A stretch of 52,694 nucleotides of DNA from Thermoleophilia bacterium (GCA_029865325.1 JAOUHF010000004.1:1-52694); one strand, 5' to 3'; positions 10,230-19,919 are shown, counted from the first letter of the stretch. A program made the numbers and translations. Notes: a model not told the origin generated them from the sequence alone.

Positions 10230-11307
10230 TCACGGCGATGTTAAGGAGAATCCCTACCCCGGCGAGGAGCACAACGAGACTTGACCCGCCGTAGGAGACG
10301 AACGGAAGCGGAACCCCGGTCAAAGGTGCGATGCCGAGAACGGCGGCGAGGTTGATCGCAGCCTGTCCGCAGATGAGCGCTGTGAGCCCTGCCGCGAGCA
10401 GCTTGCCGAAGGGGTCGCGACAGCGAAGCGCGATGCGAAACCCCGCCACTGCGAACACAGCGAAGGCGCCGATGACGAGCACTGACCCAAGGAGGCCGAG
10501 CTCTTCTCCGATGACGGCGAAGATCATGTCGGTGTGCGCCTCGGGCAGGTACGAGATCTTGCCCACGCCCTCGCCAAGACCCGCTCCGGTGAATCCTCCC
10601 GACCCGATGCCGATCATCGCCTGGACGATCTGGAATCCGGACCCCTGAGCATCGCTCCAGGGATCGAGGAAGCTGAACACTCGCGCGCGGCGATAGGGCT
10701 CGACCCAGATCGCGAGGAGACCCACGCCGGCGGCGAGAACCGACGCTGCCACGAGCAGCCGGAAAGGCACGCCGGCTACAAGAAAGACAGCAAGCATCAT
10801 CCCGCACAGGGAGACGGTCGTTCCGAGATCAGGCTCCAGGAGGATCAGGCCGCAGAAGATCGCGGTGAGCAGTCCGAGCGGCTTGATGAGCTCACCCAAC
10901 GTTCGTGGAGCTCGTCGCCGCGCGAGATACACGGCAGCGAACAGACACAGCGCGAGCTTGGCGAGCTCGGACGGCTGGAAGCTGGCGGGCCCGAGCAGGA
11001 ACCAGCGTCGCGCGCCGTTGATCTGTGGGCCGAGAACGAGCACGGCGACACAGAGACCCAAAGCGATGAGGAGGAGCGGCGGCGCGATGAACCGGAGGCG
11101 GTGGTAGTCGAAGCGGGCGGCCGCCACCAATACGGCCACGCCGATGAGTGCGTACACGGCCTGCCGCTTGAGGTAGCTCATCGGATCGCCGTTGCCGAGA
11201 GTCGCCGACGCCGAGGTCGCGCTGTAGACCATCACGAGCCCGAACGCGACGAGACCCAACGTGACGAACGCGAGGAGCCGCTGGTCGAAGTGCCCATCTC
11301 TCGTCAC
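10072..11307 (-). CDS. ftsW: Lipid II flippase/polymerase FtsW (SEDS family)
   Basis: 411-aa polytopic protein: GARRWFLLGPASFQPSELAKLAL, LGEGVGKISYLPEAHTDMIFAVIGEELG, GVPLPFVSYGGSSLV. C-terminus overlaps the start of murG. Confidence 0.95.
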   Translation of the reverse strand: MTRDGHFDQRLLAFVTLGLVAFGLVMVYSATSASATLGNGDPMSYLKRQAVYALIGVAVLVAAARFDYHRLRFIAPPLLLIALGLCVAVLVLGPQINGARRWFLLGPASFQPSELAKLALCLFAAVYLARRRAPRTLGELIKPLGLLTAIFCGLILLEPDLGTTVSLCGMMLAVFLVAGVPFRLLVAASVLAAGVGLLAIWVEPYRRARVFSFLDPWSDAQGSGFQIVQAMIGIGSGGFTGAGLGEGVGKISYLPEAHTDMIFAVIGEELGLLGSVLVIGAFAVFAVAGFRIALRCRDPFGKLLAAGLTALICGQAAINLAAVLGIAPLTGVPLPFVSYGGSSLVVLLAGVGILLNIAVNGTVVQARVPDRSGRNSRARPASARGRRSVARTRSDGDVRRVARSRRVASGS

Positions 11308-12566
11308 GAGAGCGCCTCCACGAGCCGGCGGAACTCGTCGCCTCGGGCCTCAAAGTCTTCGAACTGGTCGAAGCTCGCGCACGCCGGCGAGAGGAGCACG
11401 ACATCGCCGGCTCGGGCGCTCGCCGTCGCCTCCGCGAGAGCCACTACGAGGCTGCCCGCAGCGCTGTATGAAACGCCTGCCGAGCCGAAGGCGTCGGCGA
11501 TCTCTTGTGCACTCTCACCGATGAGATATCCGCGATCGCCCGATCCGAACGCGGCGGCGAGAGACTCGTACGACTCCGCTTTCCCTCGCCCGCCGAGGAT
11601 GACGTGCAGCCGAGACCCGGGGAACGATGCGAGCGCGCGTAACGCTGCGGCGACGTTCGTGGCCTTCGAGTCGTTGACGTAGCGCACGCCCCGAAGCTCG
11701 CGGACGAGCTCGATCCGGTGGGGAACACCGGGGAACGTGCGAAGGCCCTTCGCGATCGCCTCGTCGGGGATCCCGGCAGCACGCGCTGCGACGGTCGCGG
11801 CCGCTGCGTTCTCGCGGTTGTGCGAGCCCGGGATCAGCGGCTCGGCGGGGAGCTCGTCGGCCGCGTCGAACTCCGCCCGGCGGCCGGCGCCGGGAACGGT
11901 GCCGAAGCCGCGTGGAACGACTGCCGTGTCTTCACTCGACTGGCGCTCGAAGATGCGCAGCTTGGCGTCGCTATAGGACTCGAGCGAGCCGTGACGATCC
12001 AGATGATCGGGCTCGAGGTTGAGGAGAATGCCGATCTCGGGATTGAGGGTCTCGACGTCCTCGAGCTGGAACGACGAGAGCTCACAGACGATCCAGGTAT
12101 CGGGCCGAGCCACGCCGACGAGGGACGTGAGCGGACGACCGACATTCCCGGCAACTTCGACGGGCCGATCCGCTGCCCGAAACACCTCCCCGAGAAGCTC
12201 ACTCGTCGTCGTCTTGCCGTTCGTCCCGGTCACTCCGAGGAGTGGGTTCGGGAGGAGCTGTGCACCGAGCTCGACCTCGCTCCAAACGGGGATGCCGCGC
12301 CGGCGGGCGCCGGCGACGAGCCGCGTCTCGCCCGGGACACCCGGGCTCTTCACGACGAGATCTGTCCCCTGTAGCAGCTTCTCCTCCTCGCGTCCCGTGT
12401 GAACTTCGACGCCAAGCTCGAGGAGCCTCCCCACTCCGACGGCTTCGTCGCGATCGAACGCCACCACGTCGGCACCCCGGCCAACGAGCACGGCGGCCGC
12501 AGCGTTCCCGGAGCGCGCAAGCCCCACGACGAGAACGCGTTTGCCGGAGAGCTGGGTCGCGTTCAA
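11304..12566 (-). CDS. murD: UDP-N-acetylmuramoylalanine--D-glutamate ligase
   Basis: LNATQLSGKRVLVVGLARSG, GVTGTNGKTTTSELLG, YVNDSKATNVAAALRAL. A TTG start at 12566 overlaps the mraY stop (TTGA). Confidence 0.93.
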   Translation of the reverse strand: MNATQLSGKRVLVVGLARSGNAAAAVLVGRGADVVAFDRDEAVGVGRLLELGVEVHTGREEEKLLQGTDLVVKSPGVPGETRLVAGARRRGIPVWSEVELGAQLLPNPLLGVTGTNGKTTTSELLGEVFRAADRPVEVAGNVGRPLTSLVGVARPDTWIVCELSSFQLEDVETLNPEIGILLNLEPDHLDRHGSLESYSDAKLRIFERQSSEDTAVVPRGFGTVPGAGRRAEFDAADELPAEPLIPGSHNRENAAAATVAARAAGIPDEAIAKGLRTFPGVPHRIELVRELRGVRYVNDSKATNVAAALRALASFPGSRLHVILGGRGKAESYESLAAAFGSGDRGYLIGESAQEIADAFGSAGVSYSAAGSLVVALAEATASARAGDVVLLSPACASFDQFEDFEARGDEFRRLVEALS

Positions 12567-13579
12567 GGCTCGATGAACTGAAGGAAGTCGCCGTAGAAGA
12601 GAGTGAACCCCGATGCGCAGAGGATCGCGCAGATGATCCAGAATCGAACCATCACCTTGGTCTCCGACCACGCTTTCATCTCGAAGTGGTGGTGGATCGG
12701 CGCCATCAGGAAGACACGTCGCCCCGTCCTCTTGAAGCTGACCACCTGGATGATCAGCGACAGCACTTCGATGACGAAGATCCCCGCGATGAGCGGCAGG
12801 AGAATCTCCGTCCCGGTGACGATCGCAAACCCTGCGATCGCGCCCCCCAGGGCCATCGAGCCCGTGTCGCCCATGAAGACCTCGGCCGGGAAGGCGTTGT
12901 ACCAGAGGAAGCCGATCGTCCCTCCGATCAGCGCTGCCGCGAGCGTGGCGATGTCGAGGTACACCTCGCTGCGGTCACCGGGGACGCCCGAGCGAATCCA
13001 CGCAATCCCCGCGATCGCGAGAAACGTCAGGAGCATGATCGTCGCCGTGCCTGCAGCGAGACCGTCGATGCCGTCGGTGAGATTTGCGCCGTTTACGGTT
13101 CCGGCGATCACCAGGAAGAGAAACGGATAGAAGAGAACGCCCAGGTTCACGTCCCAGCCGACCACGGGAACGTAGATCGATGTCGTGAAACTCTGGGTCT
13201 CCTGTAGAAGCAGGGCGGCCCCCACCGTCACAGCGACGAGGAGCACCATCTTCCAGCGCCCGGGGAGCCCGAGCGAGTGCCGGCGGCGCAGCTTCAGGTA
13301 ATCGTCGCCGAATCCGATCGCAGCGCACCCGAGCGTGATGAAGAGCACCGTCAATGCTTCCGCCGTGTACTGCGAGAGCGCCAGGAAGGGAATGACCGCC
13401 GAGGCGATGATGAGGAGCCCTCCCATCGTCGGCGTCCCCTGCTTGACGACGTGCGCCGCCGGCCCCTCGGCCCGGATCTGCTGACCAAGGTTCCTCGCCC
13501 GCAGCATCTCGATGAACTTCGGCCCGATCACGACGGCGGAGACCATCGCGAGCAGGCCTGCGATCAGGACGGGGACCAT
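12563..13579 (-). CDS. mraY: Phospho-N-acetylmuramoyl-pentapeptide-transferase
   Basis: KQGTPTMGGLLI, GFGDDYLKL, NLTDGIDGLAAG, GDTGSMALGG, PIHHHFEMKAWSETKVMVRFWII. Confidence 0.97.
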   Translation of the reverse strand: MVPVLIAGLLAMVSAVVIGPKFIEMLRARNLGQQIRAEGPAAHVVKQGTPTMGGLLIIASAVIPFLALSQYTAEALTVLFITLGCAAIGFGDDYLKLRRRHSLGLPGRWKMVLLVAVTVGAALLLQETQSFTTSIYVPVVGWDVNLGVLFYPFLFLVIAGTVNGANLTDGIDGLAAGTATIMLLTFLAIAGIAWIRSGVPGDRSEVYLDIATLAAALIGGTIGFLWYNAFPAEVFMGDTGSMALGGAIAGFAIVTGTEILLPLIAGIFVIEVLSLIIQVVSFKRTGRRVFLMAPIHHHFEMKAWSETKVMVRFWIICAILCASGFTLFYGDFLQFIEP

Positions 13580-14838
13580 GCTCGAGCGAAGTTCGTGATC
13601 TCCTCGGCGATGCCTTCGAGCCCGACGACTCGCGAGGCCTTTACGAGAACGGCGTCGCCGGGTTTCACCATCGTGCGGGCAGCGTCGAGCGCCTCCTCGG
13701 CTCCAGCCACGCAGACTACTGGCCCATAAGCCCTGGCCGGCTCTCCGACTCCGATCAGCGCGACGCGGAGGCGGGCGGCGAGCTCGCCGATCTCGCGGTG
13801 GTATCGATCCGACTCCACCCCGAGCTCCGCCATCTCTCCGAGGATCGCCACGCGGCGACGCGCCCCCGCGCGCTCCGCTAGATGCTCGAGCGCGGCGCGC
13901 ATCGAGTCGGGGTTCGCGTTGTATGCGTCGTTGATCAGCAGACCTCCACCCGCAAGCAGTGTCTCCTCACCTCGCCAAGGAGAGAGCCGAATGGCGTCGG
14001 CGCCTGCCGAGGCGCGATCGAGCGGAAGCCCGAGCGCCGCGAACGCGTGTAAGGCAGCCAGGGCGTTGACGGCGTGGTGGCGCTGCGTGAACGGAAGCTC
14101 GAGCTCGACGATCCGACCGTCAAGCGAGTAGCGCGCCGTGCTGCCTTCGAGTTCGACCTCGTCCGAGTCGAAGCGCCGCACGGCGATGTCGTCCCGCCCG
14201 AGGTACGGAGCGAGCTCAGACGCCCTTGCGGGAACCACGGCGGTGCCGCCGGGCGGAAGTGACGCGATGGCTTCGGCGTTTGCTTCGGCCACCCGCGCGA
14301 CGGTACCGAGAAGTTCGAGGTGCTCGGGACCGATGTGGGGCACCACGACGATCTCGGGTAGCGCAATCGCGCACAGCGCGGCGATCTGTCCGAGGCCGCG
14401 CATTCCCATCTCCGTGACGAGAATCCGGGTGTCGAGCTCCAGCCGGCACACCGTCAGCGGCAGTCCGATCTCGTTGTTAAGGCTCTTGTCGGCCCAGATC
14501 GTGGGCGCATGTGGCGCGCACAGGGGGCCGAGGATGTCCTTCGTGGTCGTCTTGCCCGCCGAACCGACGACGGCGACCACGCGCGCGTCGCTCTTTCTGC
14601 GGACGAGTGCAGCGAGCGCAGCGAGCGCGACCTTCTGGTCCTTCGGCACGAGAGTCGCCGCGCCACGCGCACGCGCCTCCTCGACGTAGCCGACGCCGGC
14701 GTTGAGCGCCACGAAGAGATCGTCCGGCCCCACCTCACGGGAGTCGGCTTTGATCCCGACGATCGTCCGACCCGGATCTCCACCCTCCAGCGTGCCGAGC
14801 CGGAGCTCGGCGACCTCCGACCACGCGAGCGGGATCAT
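13564..14838 (-). CDS. murF: UDP-N-acetylmuramoyl-tripeptide--D-alanyl-D-alanine ligase
   Basis: VVGSAGKTTTKDILGPL, TEMGMRGLGQIAALC, LINDAYNANPDSMRAALEHL, AILGEMAELG. Confidence 0.95.
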   Translation of the reverse strand: MIPLAWSEVAELRLGTLEGGDPGRTIVGIKADSREVGPDDLFVALNAGVGYVEEARARGAATLVPKDQKVALAALAALVRRKSDARVVAVVGSAGKTTTKDILGPLCAPHAPTIWADKSLNNEIGLPLTVCRLELDTRILVTEMGMRGLGQIAALCAIALPEIVVVPHIGPEHLELLGTVARVAEANAEAIASLPPGGTAVVPARASELAPYLGRDDIAVRRFDSDEVELEGSTARYSLDGRIVELELPFTQRHHAVNALAALHAFAALGLPLDRASAGADAIRLSPWRGEETLLAGGGLLINDAYNANPDSMRAALEHLAERAGARRRVAILGEMAELGVESDRYHREIGELAARLRVALIGVGEPARAYGPVVCVAGAEEALDAARTMVKPGDAVLVKASRVVGLEGIAEEITNFARAWSPS

Positions 14839-14845
14839 TCGCCTG

Positions 14846-16294
14846 TCACCGGAACGAGCCGGGCCCGGCGAGCGCCTCGCGCGCGACCGTGCGGTCGTCG
14901 AAGGGATGGATCACGCCCGCGACCTCCTGGCCCTGCTCGTGCCCCTTGCCCGCGATGACGACGACGTCGCCAGGCTCGGCGATCCCGATCGCCCGCACGA
15001 TCGCTGCACGCCGGTCCGGATCCATCTCCACGTCGACGCCGGTTCCCTGGAGCACATCCGCGATGATCGCGACAGGCTCCTCCGAGCGGGGGTTGTCCGA
15101 CGTGACGATCACGTGATCAGCAAGCTCGACGGCGACCCGGCCCATCAGCGGGCGCTTCCCCCGGTCGCGGTCTCCCCCGGCTCCGAAGACCACGATGATG
15201 CGCCCATCTCCCAGCCCACGCGCTGCGCGGAGCACTGTCTCGAGCGAGTCGGGCGTGTGCGCGTAGTCGACGATGACGGAGAAGTCCTGGCCTTCGTCGA
15301 CGGCCTCGAATCTTCCAGGGACGCCGGCCACGCGGGCAATTCCGGCCGCGATCGCGTCCTCGGCGAGGTTGAGGAGTAGCCCCGCGGCGACCGCCCCCAG
15401 GACGTTCTCAACGTTGAAGAGCCCGCGGAGCGGCGTGTCGATCTCGATCCCTGCGGCGCGAAAGCGGCTTCCGTGGGCCGACAGCGCAAGCGCCTCGGGC
15501 CGAATCTCGGCATCGTCGTCGAGCCCGAAGGTGACGAGCGGTGCCCGATGAACGTCGGCGAGCTCGCTCGCCAGCCGGCGGCCCCAGTCGTCGCCGATGT
15601 TCACGGCGGCGGGGGGAGGCTGTGCCCCGGTGAACAGGCGGCGCTTTGCCTGGAAGTAGTCGTCCATCGTTCCGTGCAGATCGAGGTGGTCCTGGCTCAA
15701 GTTGGTGAAGACGAGCGCATCGAAGCGCACGCGGTCGAGACGACCGAACGCCGATCCATGCGAGGACGCCTCGACTGCAGCGCTGCGATCGCCCTGTTGG
15801 AGCATTTCTCGGAAGAGCCGTTGGAGGTCGATCGCTTCCGGGGTCGTGAACGGCGCGGGGCGATGCTCGCCCCCGACGATCCACTGGATCGTCCCCACGA
15901 GCCCGGAAGTCTGCCCTGGCGAGTCGAGCATCGCCTGGAGCAGGATCGCAGTGGTGGTCTTGCCGTTGGTCCCCGTCACTCCAGCGATCTCGAGCTCCTT
16001 CGTCGGCTCCTCGAAGAACGCGTCTGCGGCAATCGCCATCGCCGCCCGCGAGTCCGCGACGACCAGTTGTGGAACGCTGACTTCGAGCGGACGCTCCACG
16101 ACCAGAGCGGCCGCGCCACGCTCGATCGCCTCCCAAGCGAGATCGTGCCCGTCGACCCGCGCGCCCGGAACGCAGAAGTAGAGAGCGCCTGCCGTCACGC
16201 GTCGTGTGTCGTATGCGAGGTCGGCGATCTCGACCGGCCGCGCTCCGGTCACGTCGCTCGGTGCGAGCGCCCGGATCAGCGCGTCGAGATCCAC
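14846..16294 (-). CDS. murE: UDP-N-acetylmuramoyl-L-alanyl-D-glutamate ligase MurE
   Basis: GVTGTNGKTTTAILLQAML, EASSHGSAFGRLD, VDYAHTPDSLETVLRAAR, DNPRSEEP. A GTG at 16294 (VDLDALIRALAP) is preferred; the longer ORF is low-complexity extension through repeat DNA. Confidence 0.93.
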   Translation of the reverse strand: MDLDALIRALAPSDVTGARPVEIADLAYDTRRVTAGALYFCVPGARVDGHDLAWEAIERGAAALVVERPLEVSVPQLVVADSRAAMAIAADAFFEEPTKELEIAGVTGTNGKTTTAILLQAMLDSPGQTSGLVGTIQWIVGGEHRPAPFTTPEAIDLQRLFREMLQQGDRSAAVEASSHGSAFGRLDRVRFDALVFTNLSQDHLDLHGTMDDYFQAKRRLFTGAQPPPAAVNIGDDWGRRLASELADVHRAPLVTFGLDDDAEIRPEALALSAHGSRFRAAGIEIDTPLRGLFNVENVLGAVAAGLLLNLAEDAIAAGIARVAGVPGRFEAVDEGQDFSVIVDYAHTPDSLETVLRAARGLGDGRIIVVFGAGGDRDRGKRPLMGRVAVELADHVIVTSDNPRSEEPVAIIADVLQGTGVDVEMDPDRRAAIVRAIGIAEPGDVVVIAGKGHEQGQEVAGVIHPFDDRTVAREALAGPGSFR

Positions 16295-16324
16295 TCCGCG
16301 GAAGGCTACTGACTGCGCAGCGGA

Positions 16325-16463
16325 CGGACTCCGCTCGCGCGGATTCCGGCGTCTGGTTGATGCTGGGAGAACCTCCCGATCCTCCCGACCCTTTTCCCTG
16401 GTCCTCTTTGCCGACAAGGCGCTCCGCGCCTTTCCTTGAGGCATCCGCTTCGCGGCCGCGGCA
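16325..16463 (+). repeat. Dispersed hairpin-plus-tail element, copy C (ftsI-murE intergenic)
   Basis: Hairpin CGGACTCCGC-TCGC-GCGGATTCCG (16325..16348), about 90 bp of spacer, then tail TTGAGGCATCCGCTTCGCGGCCGC. Shares both modules with 4911..4994 and 38930..39012. Confidence 0.55.
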
Positions 16464-16474
16464 CCCGTGCTTTG

Positions 16475-18159
16475 CTAGCGGCGTGTGGCCGTTCGCGGTG
16501 CGTCCGGGGGCACTTCGAGGTGCTGCAGGTTGAAGCGCGCGATCTCGCTGAACGCCGGCGCAGCCACCACACCGCCGTAGATGCTCCCGCGTGGCTCGTC
16601 GACCATGACCATGACCACGAGCCGGGGCTTCGTCGCGGGCACGAGCCCCACGAACGACGCGACGTAGCGAGAGGTCGAGTAGCGGCCGTTCGAATCGATC
16701 TTCGCGGCAGTGCCCGTCTTGCCCGCGACGGTGTAGCCGGGGATGGCGGCCTCGGTTCCCGTTCCTTCGAGAACGACGCCTCGAAGCATCGACAGCATCT
16801 GGGCCGATACCAGGCGCGACACGACTCGGCGCGTCTTCGGCGCCGCGATCGGCTGGCCGTCGACCCGCTCGATGAGGTGAGGCCTCACGAGCACTCCTCC
16901 GTTCGCGATGGTTGCGTAAGCGCGAGCCATCTGAATCGGCGTCACTGCGATCCCGTGCCCGATCGGCACGGTTCCGATCGTCGACCCCGACCACTGGTCG
17001 AGCGGTAGCGCGAAGCCCGATGACTCACCCGGGAAGTCGATTCCCGTGGTCTCACCGAATCCGAAGCGATCGATCCACGACGCGAGCCGGCCTTCGCCGA
17101 GTCTCTGCGCGATCGTGATCGTGCCGATGTTGGACGAGAACTCCACGATCTGCTTGACCGTCAGCCGCTGCGTCCCGCGCGAGTGGGCTTCTCGGATCAC
17201 GCGATCCGAAACCTTGATCGAGGGCGCAAGTCGGAACGAGGTAGACGGGTTCACGATGCCCTCCTGGAGGGCCGCCGCGACCGTGACGAGCTTGAACGTC
17301 GAGCCCGGCTCGTACGTGTCCGTCACCGCTCGATTGCGGCGACGATCAGGGCGCGTGGTCGGAAAGCGGTTCGCATTGAAACGCGGCGCGACTGCCATCG
17401 CCAGCACCGACCCCGTATAGGGATCCATCACGATGGCCGACGCTGCCCGTGCGCCCCAGCGGCGCACGGTCTCCTGAAGAACGGTCTCGGCGTTCGCCTG
17501 AATCTGATGGTCGATCGTGAGGCGAACATTCTTCCCCGGCGTCTCCGGATTTGTAGAGACGACATCGAGCGCCCGACCGAACGGATCCTTGACGATGGTC
17601 TGGCTTCCGGGCCGGCCGGCGAGCACCGTCTCGAGCGAGCGCTCGAGCCCCTCGAGGCCTTTGTTGTCGAGCCCGGCGAATCCGAGCACCTGAGCCGCAA
17701 CCGGACCCTGAGGATAGGTCCGAAGCTCCTCGGGGTAGAAACCGAGCCCCGCGAAGCCCAGCTTCTCGAGCTCCTCGACCTTAGCGGATCGGCCTTGCGT
17801 GCCACATACACGAACCCTCGTGTGCGATCGACGAGCTGCGGATAGACGATGCCGGGCTCGACGCCGAGCGCCTTGCCCGCAGCCAGCGTCAGGTCTCGTG
17901 GGCGGTCGACCTGACGAGGGTTCGCGTACACCGTGGTCGCCTGCTCGCCGATCGCGAGAGGCTCGCCGTTGCGATCGAAGATCGTCCCGCGCGCAGCCGG
18001 AACAACGACCGTCTCACGATGTTGGCGCAGCGCCATCGCCGCGAGCTCGGGCCCTTTCACCGCCTGCAGCCACACCGCCCGACCGAGCGCAGCGGCGAGG
18101 AGGGCCACGAACACCCCCGCAAGAAGGACGATGCGCCGGTTCGTCGCGGCTGGCTTCAC
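16475..18159 (-). pseudogene. ftsI: Peptidoglycan D,D-transpeptidase FtsI/PBP interrupted by a single-nucleotide frameshift near 17785 (sequence error or true lesion)
   Basis: N-terminal half in ORF 17428..18159 (MKPAATNRRIVLLAGVFVALLAAALGRAVWLQAVKG ... YVARKADP); C-terminal half in ORF 16475..17689 (GSTFKLVT, SSN, AGKTGTAAK). One added G restores ADPAKVEELEKLGFAGLGFYPEELRTYPQGPVAAQVLGFAGLD. Confidence 0.9.
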
Positions 18160-18500
18160 CGACCGAGTTGGACGTAGATCGTCTCGTCGGATTTCGCCGG
18201 CACAAGCCCGAGCTCCTTCTGCGCCAAGCGATCGATTCTCGACGTGGCGGACGCACTCGAGAGCTGCGAGCGCAGCCGGGAGACGTCTGCTCGAAGCTCC
18301 GTGCGCTCACGGCCCGCCTGGTCGAGCTGAAGATTCAGCCGAAGCACGGTCACGTTGACGGCGACGACGCCGGCTAGGAGCACGGCGAAGAGGACGATCC
18401 ACAGAACGCCACCCCCGAGGACCCACGAGCGCCGACGTGCCGCACCGCGCGTGCGCGTGCCGCTGCGGCCGGCACGTGTGCCTTGGGCAATGGTTGACAT
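18156..18500 (-). CDS. ftsL: FtsL/DivIC-like septum formation protein
   Basis: 114-aa, one TM (WIVLFAVLLAGVVAVNVTVLRLNL) followed by a coiled coil; located between rsmH and ftsI. Confidence 0.7.
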   Translation of the reverse strand: MSTIAQGTRAGRSGTRTRGAARRRSWVLGGGVLWIVLFAVLLAGVVAVNVTVLRLNLQLDQAGRERTELRADVSRLRSQLSSASATSRIDRLAQKELGLVPAKSDETIYVQLGR

Positions 18501-19465
18501 CAGATCTTGACAGCCGCCCGTAGCCGAGCAGAGCTCGCGCGTGGGTTGTGATCGACTTCACGGGCCGACGGCCGCACGATCCTCGGCGTGAGGATCCGCA
18601 GTTCGGGCTCGTGTCCACATACACAGATGGGGAATTCGGGCGGGCAGGTACAGCCGCGCGCGCGGTCGCGAAGGAAGCGCTTGACGATTCGGTCCTCGAG
18701 CGAGTGGAAGCTGATGACCAGAAGCCGGCCGCCCGGCCGCAGCATCTCGAACGCAGCCGGAAGGCCTGCCTCGAGAGACTCGAGCTCGTGATTGACCTCG
18801 ATCCGGAGAGCCTGAAAGACGCGCTTCGCGGGATGTCCTTCGCCGAAGCGAGCCGGAGCCGGAATCGAGGCGCGAACGACGTCGACCAGCTGCCCGGTGC
18901 GCTCGATCGGGCTCTCGCTTCGACGGCGAACGATCCCGCGGGCTATCTGACGCGCATATCGCTCTTCCCCGTACGTGCGAAAGATCTTCTCGAGCTCCCG
19001 CTCGTCCCACGTTGCGATGACATCGGCCGCGCTGAGCTCATCGGAGGTGTCCATCCGCATGTCCAGCGCAGCGTCCGTGGCATACGAGAAGCCACGCTCG
19101 GGCCGATCGACCTGCATCGAGCTCAGACCGAGGTCGAGCAGAACGGCGTCGGCGCCGACGCCGTTCCCGGCGAGCTGCGACAAGACGACGGCGTAGTCGC
19201 CGCGCAGGAAGCGCATCTGCACGCCGCGTGTCGACGCCTTGACGCGGTCGAAGTACGAGCGCGCGGTCGGGTCGCGATCGATTGCCATGAGCTTGCCGCT
19301 ACCCTGGAGATCTGCTGCGAGCAGGCGCGAATGGCCCCCTGCTCCAAATGTCCCGTCGACGATCGTCTCTCCCGGCTGGATGGAGAGAAGCTCGCGCACC
19401 TCCTCGGCCAGCACGGGGACGTGATCAGCTGCGTCTGTCTGCTGCACGTTCGGCAACATCGCCAA
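18500..19465 (-). CDS. rsmH: 16S rRNA (cytosine1402-N4)-methyltransferase
   Basis: HVPVLAEEVRELL, DGTFGAGGHSRLL, LDLGLSSMQVDRPERGFSY, FQALRIEVNHELESLE, ISFHSLEDRIVKRF. Confidence 0.97.
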   Translation of the reverse strand: MAMLPNVQQTDAADHVPVLAEEVRELLSIQPGETIVDGTFGAGGHSRLLAADLQGSGKLMAIDRDPTARSYFDRVKASTRGVQMRFLRGDYAVVLSQLAGNGVGADAVLLDLGLSSMQVDRPERGFSYATDAALDMRMDTSDELSAADVIATWDERELEKIFRTYGEERYARQIARGIVRRRSESPIERTGQLVDVVRASIPAPARFGEGHPAKRVFQALRIEVNHELESLEAGLPAAFEMLRPGGRLLVISFHSLEDRIVKRFLRDRARGCTCPPEFPICVCGHEPELRILTPRIVRPSAREVDHNPRASSARLRAAVKI

Positions 19466-19856
19466 CGCTCCCTTCGATCGCGCTTACGTGACCCGCCCAC
19501 TGGGTGCGGTCCCAGATCTCGATGTGGTCGTGCACCCCGGCGACGACGACGTCCTTGCCGAGGCCTGCGTGCGTGAGGAGGTCAGGTGGAACGAGCACTC
19601 GCCCCTGCTTGTCGAGCTCGGCGACCGAGGCGCCCGCAAACAGGTAGCGCTTCATCTCGCGAGCTTCCCGCGTGAGCGAGTCCAGATCGGCGATTCGCGC
19701 GATGCTCGCGTCCCAGCTCCCCCGCGGGTACACGTCGATGTTCCGGTCGATGCCGCGCGCGAGGACGACACCGGCGGACAGCGCATCGCGGAACTTCGCC
19801 GGCAGCGTGAGCCGGTTCTTCTCGTCGACCGTGTGCTCGTGTTTTCCGTAGAACAT
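19425..19856 (-). CDS. mraZ: Transcriptional regulator MraZ
   Basis: MFYGKHEHTVDEKNRLTLPAKFRDAL ... LDKQGRVLVPPDLLTHAGLGKDVVVAGVHDHIEIWDRTQW. ATG at 19856; the longer ORF runs through the promoter. Confidence 0.93.
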   Translation of the reverse strand: MFYGKHEHTVDEKNRLTLPAKFRDALSAGVVLARGIDRNIDVYPRGSWDASIARIADLDSLTREAREMKRYLFAGASVAELDKQGRVLVPPDLLTHAGLGKDVVVAGVHDHIEIWDRTQWAGHVSAIEGSVGDVAERAADRRS

Positions 19857-19877
19857 CGAAGCGTCCGGGGTGGTCTT

Positions 19878-19913
19878 CCCACGGAGCCCCACCTTACTCC
19901 ACTTTCCCCCACT
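19878..19913 (-). promoter_or_regulatory. MraZ-box array: four GTGG repeats at exact 10-bp spacing upstream of mraZ
   Basis: CCAC on + at 19879, 19889, 19899 and 19909 (minus strand CAGTGGGGGAAAGTGGAGTAAGGTGGGGCTCCGTGGGAAG). A further CCAC lies at 19930. Confidence 0.8.
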
Positions 19914-19919
19914 GCGCAA
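19891..19919 (-). promoter_or_regulatory. Candidate dcw-operon promoter TTGCGC-N17-TAAGGT overlapping the MraZ boxes
   Basis: Minus strand TTGCGC agtgggggaaagtggag TAAGGT, 17-nt spacer, TAnnnT-type -10. Confidence 0.45.

Noticed and set aside
15408-16994. 528-aa - strand ORF
   Set aside because: Out-of-frame shadow over murE and ftsI; very Arg/Asp-rich, no motif.
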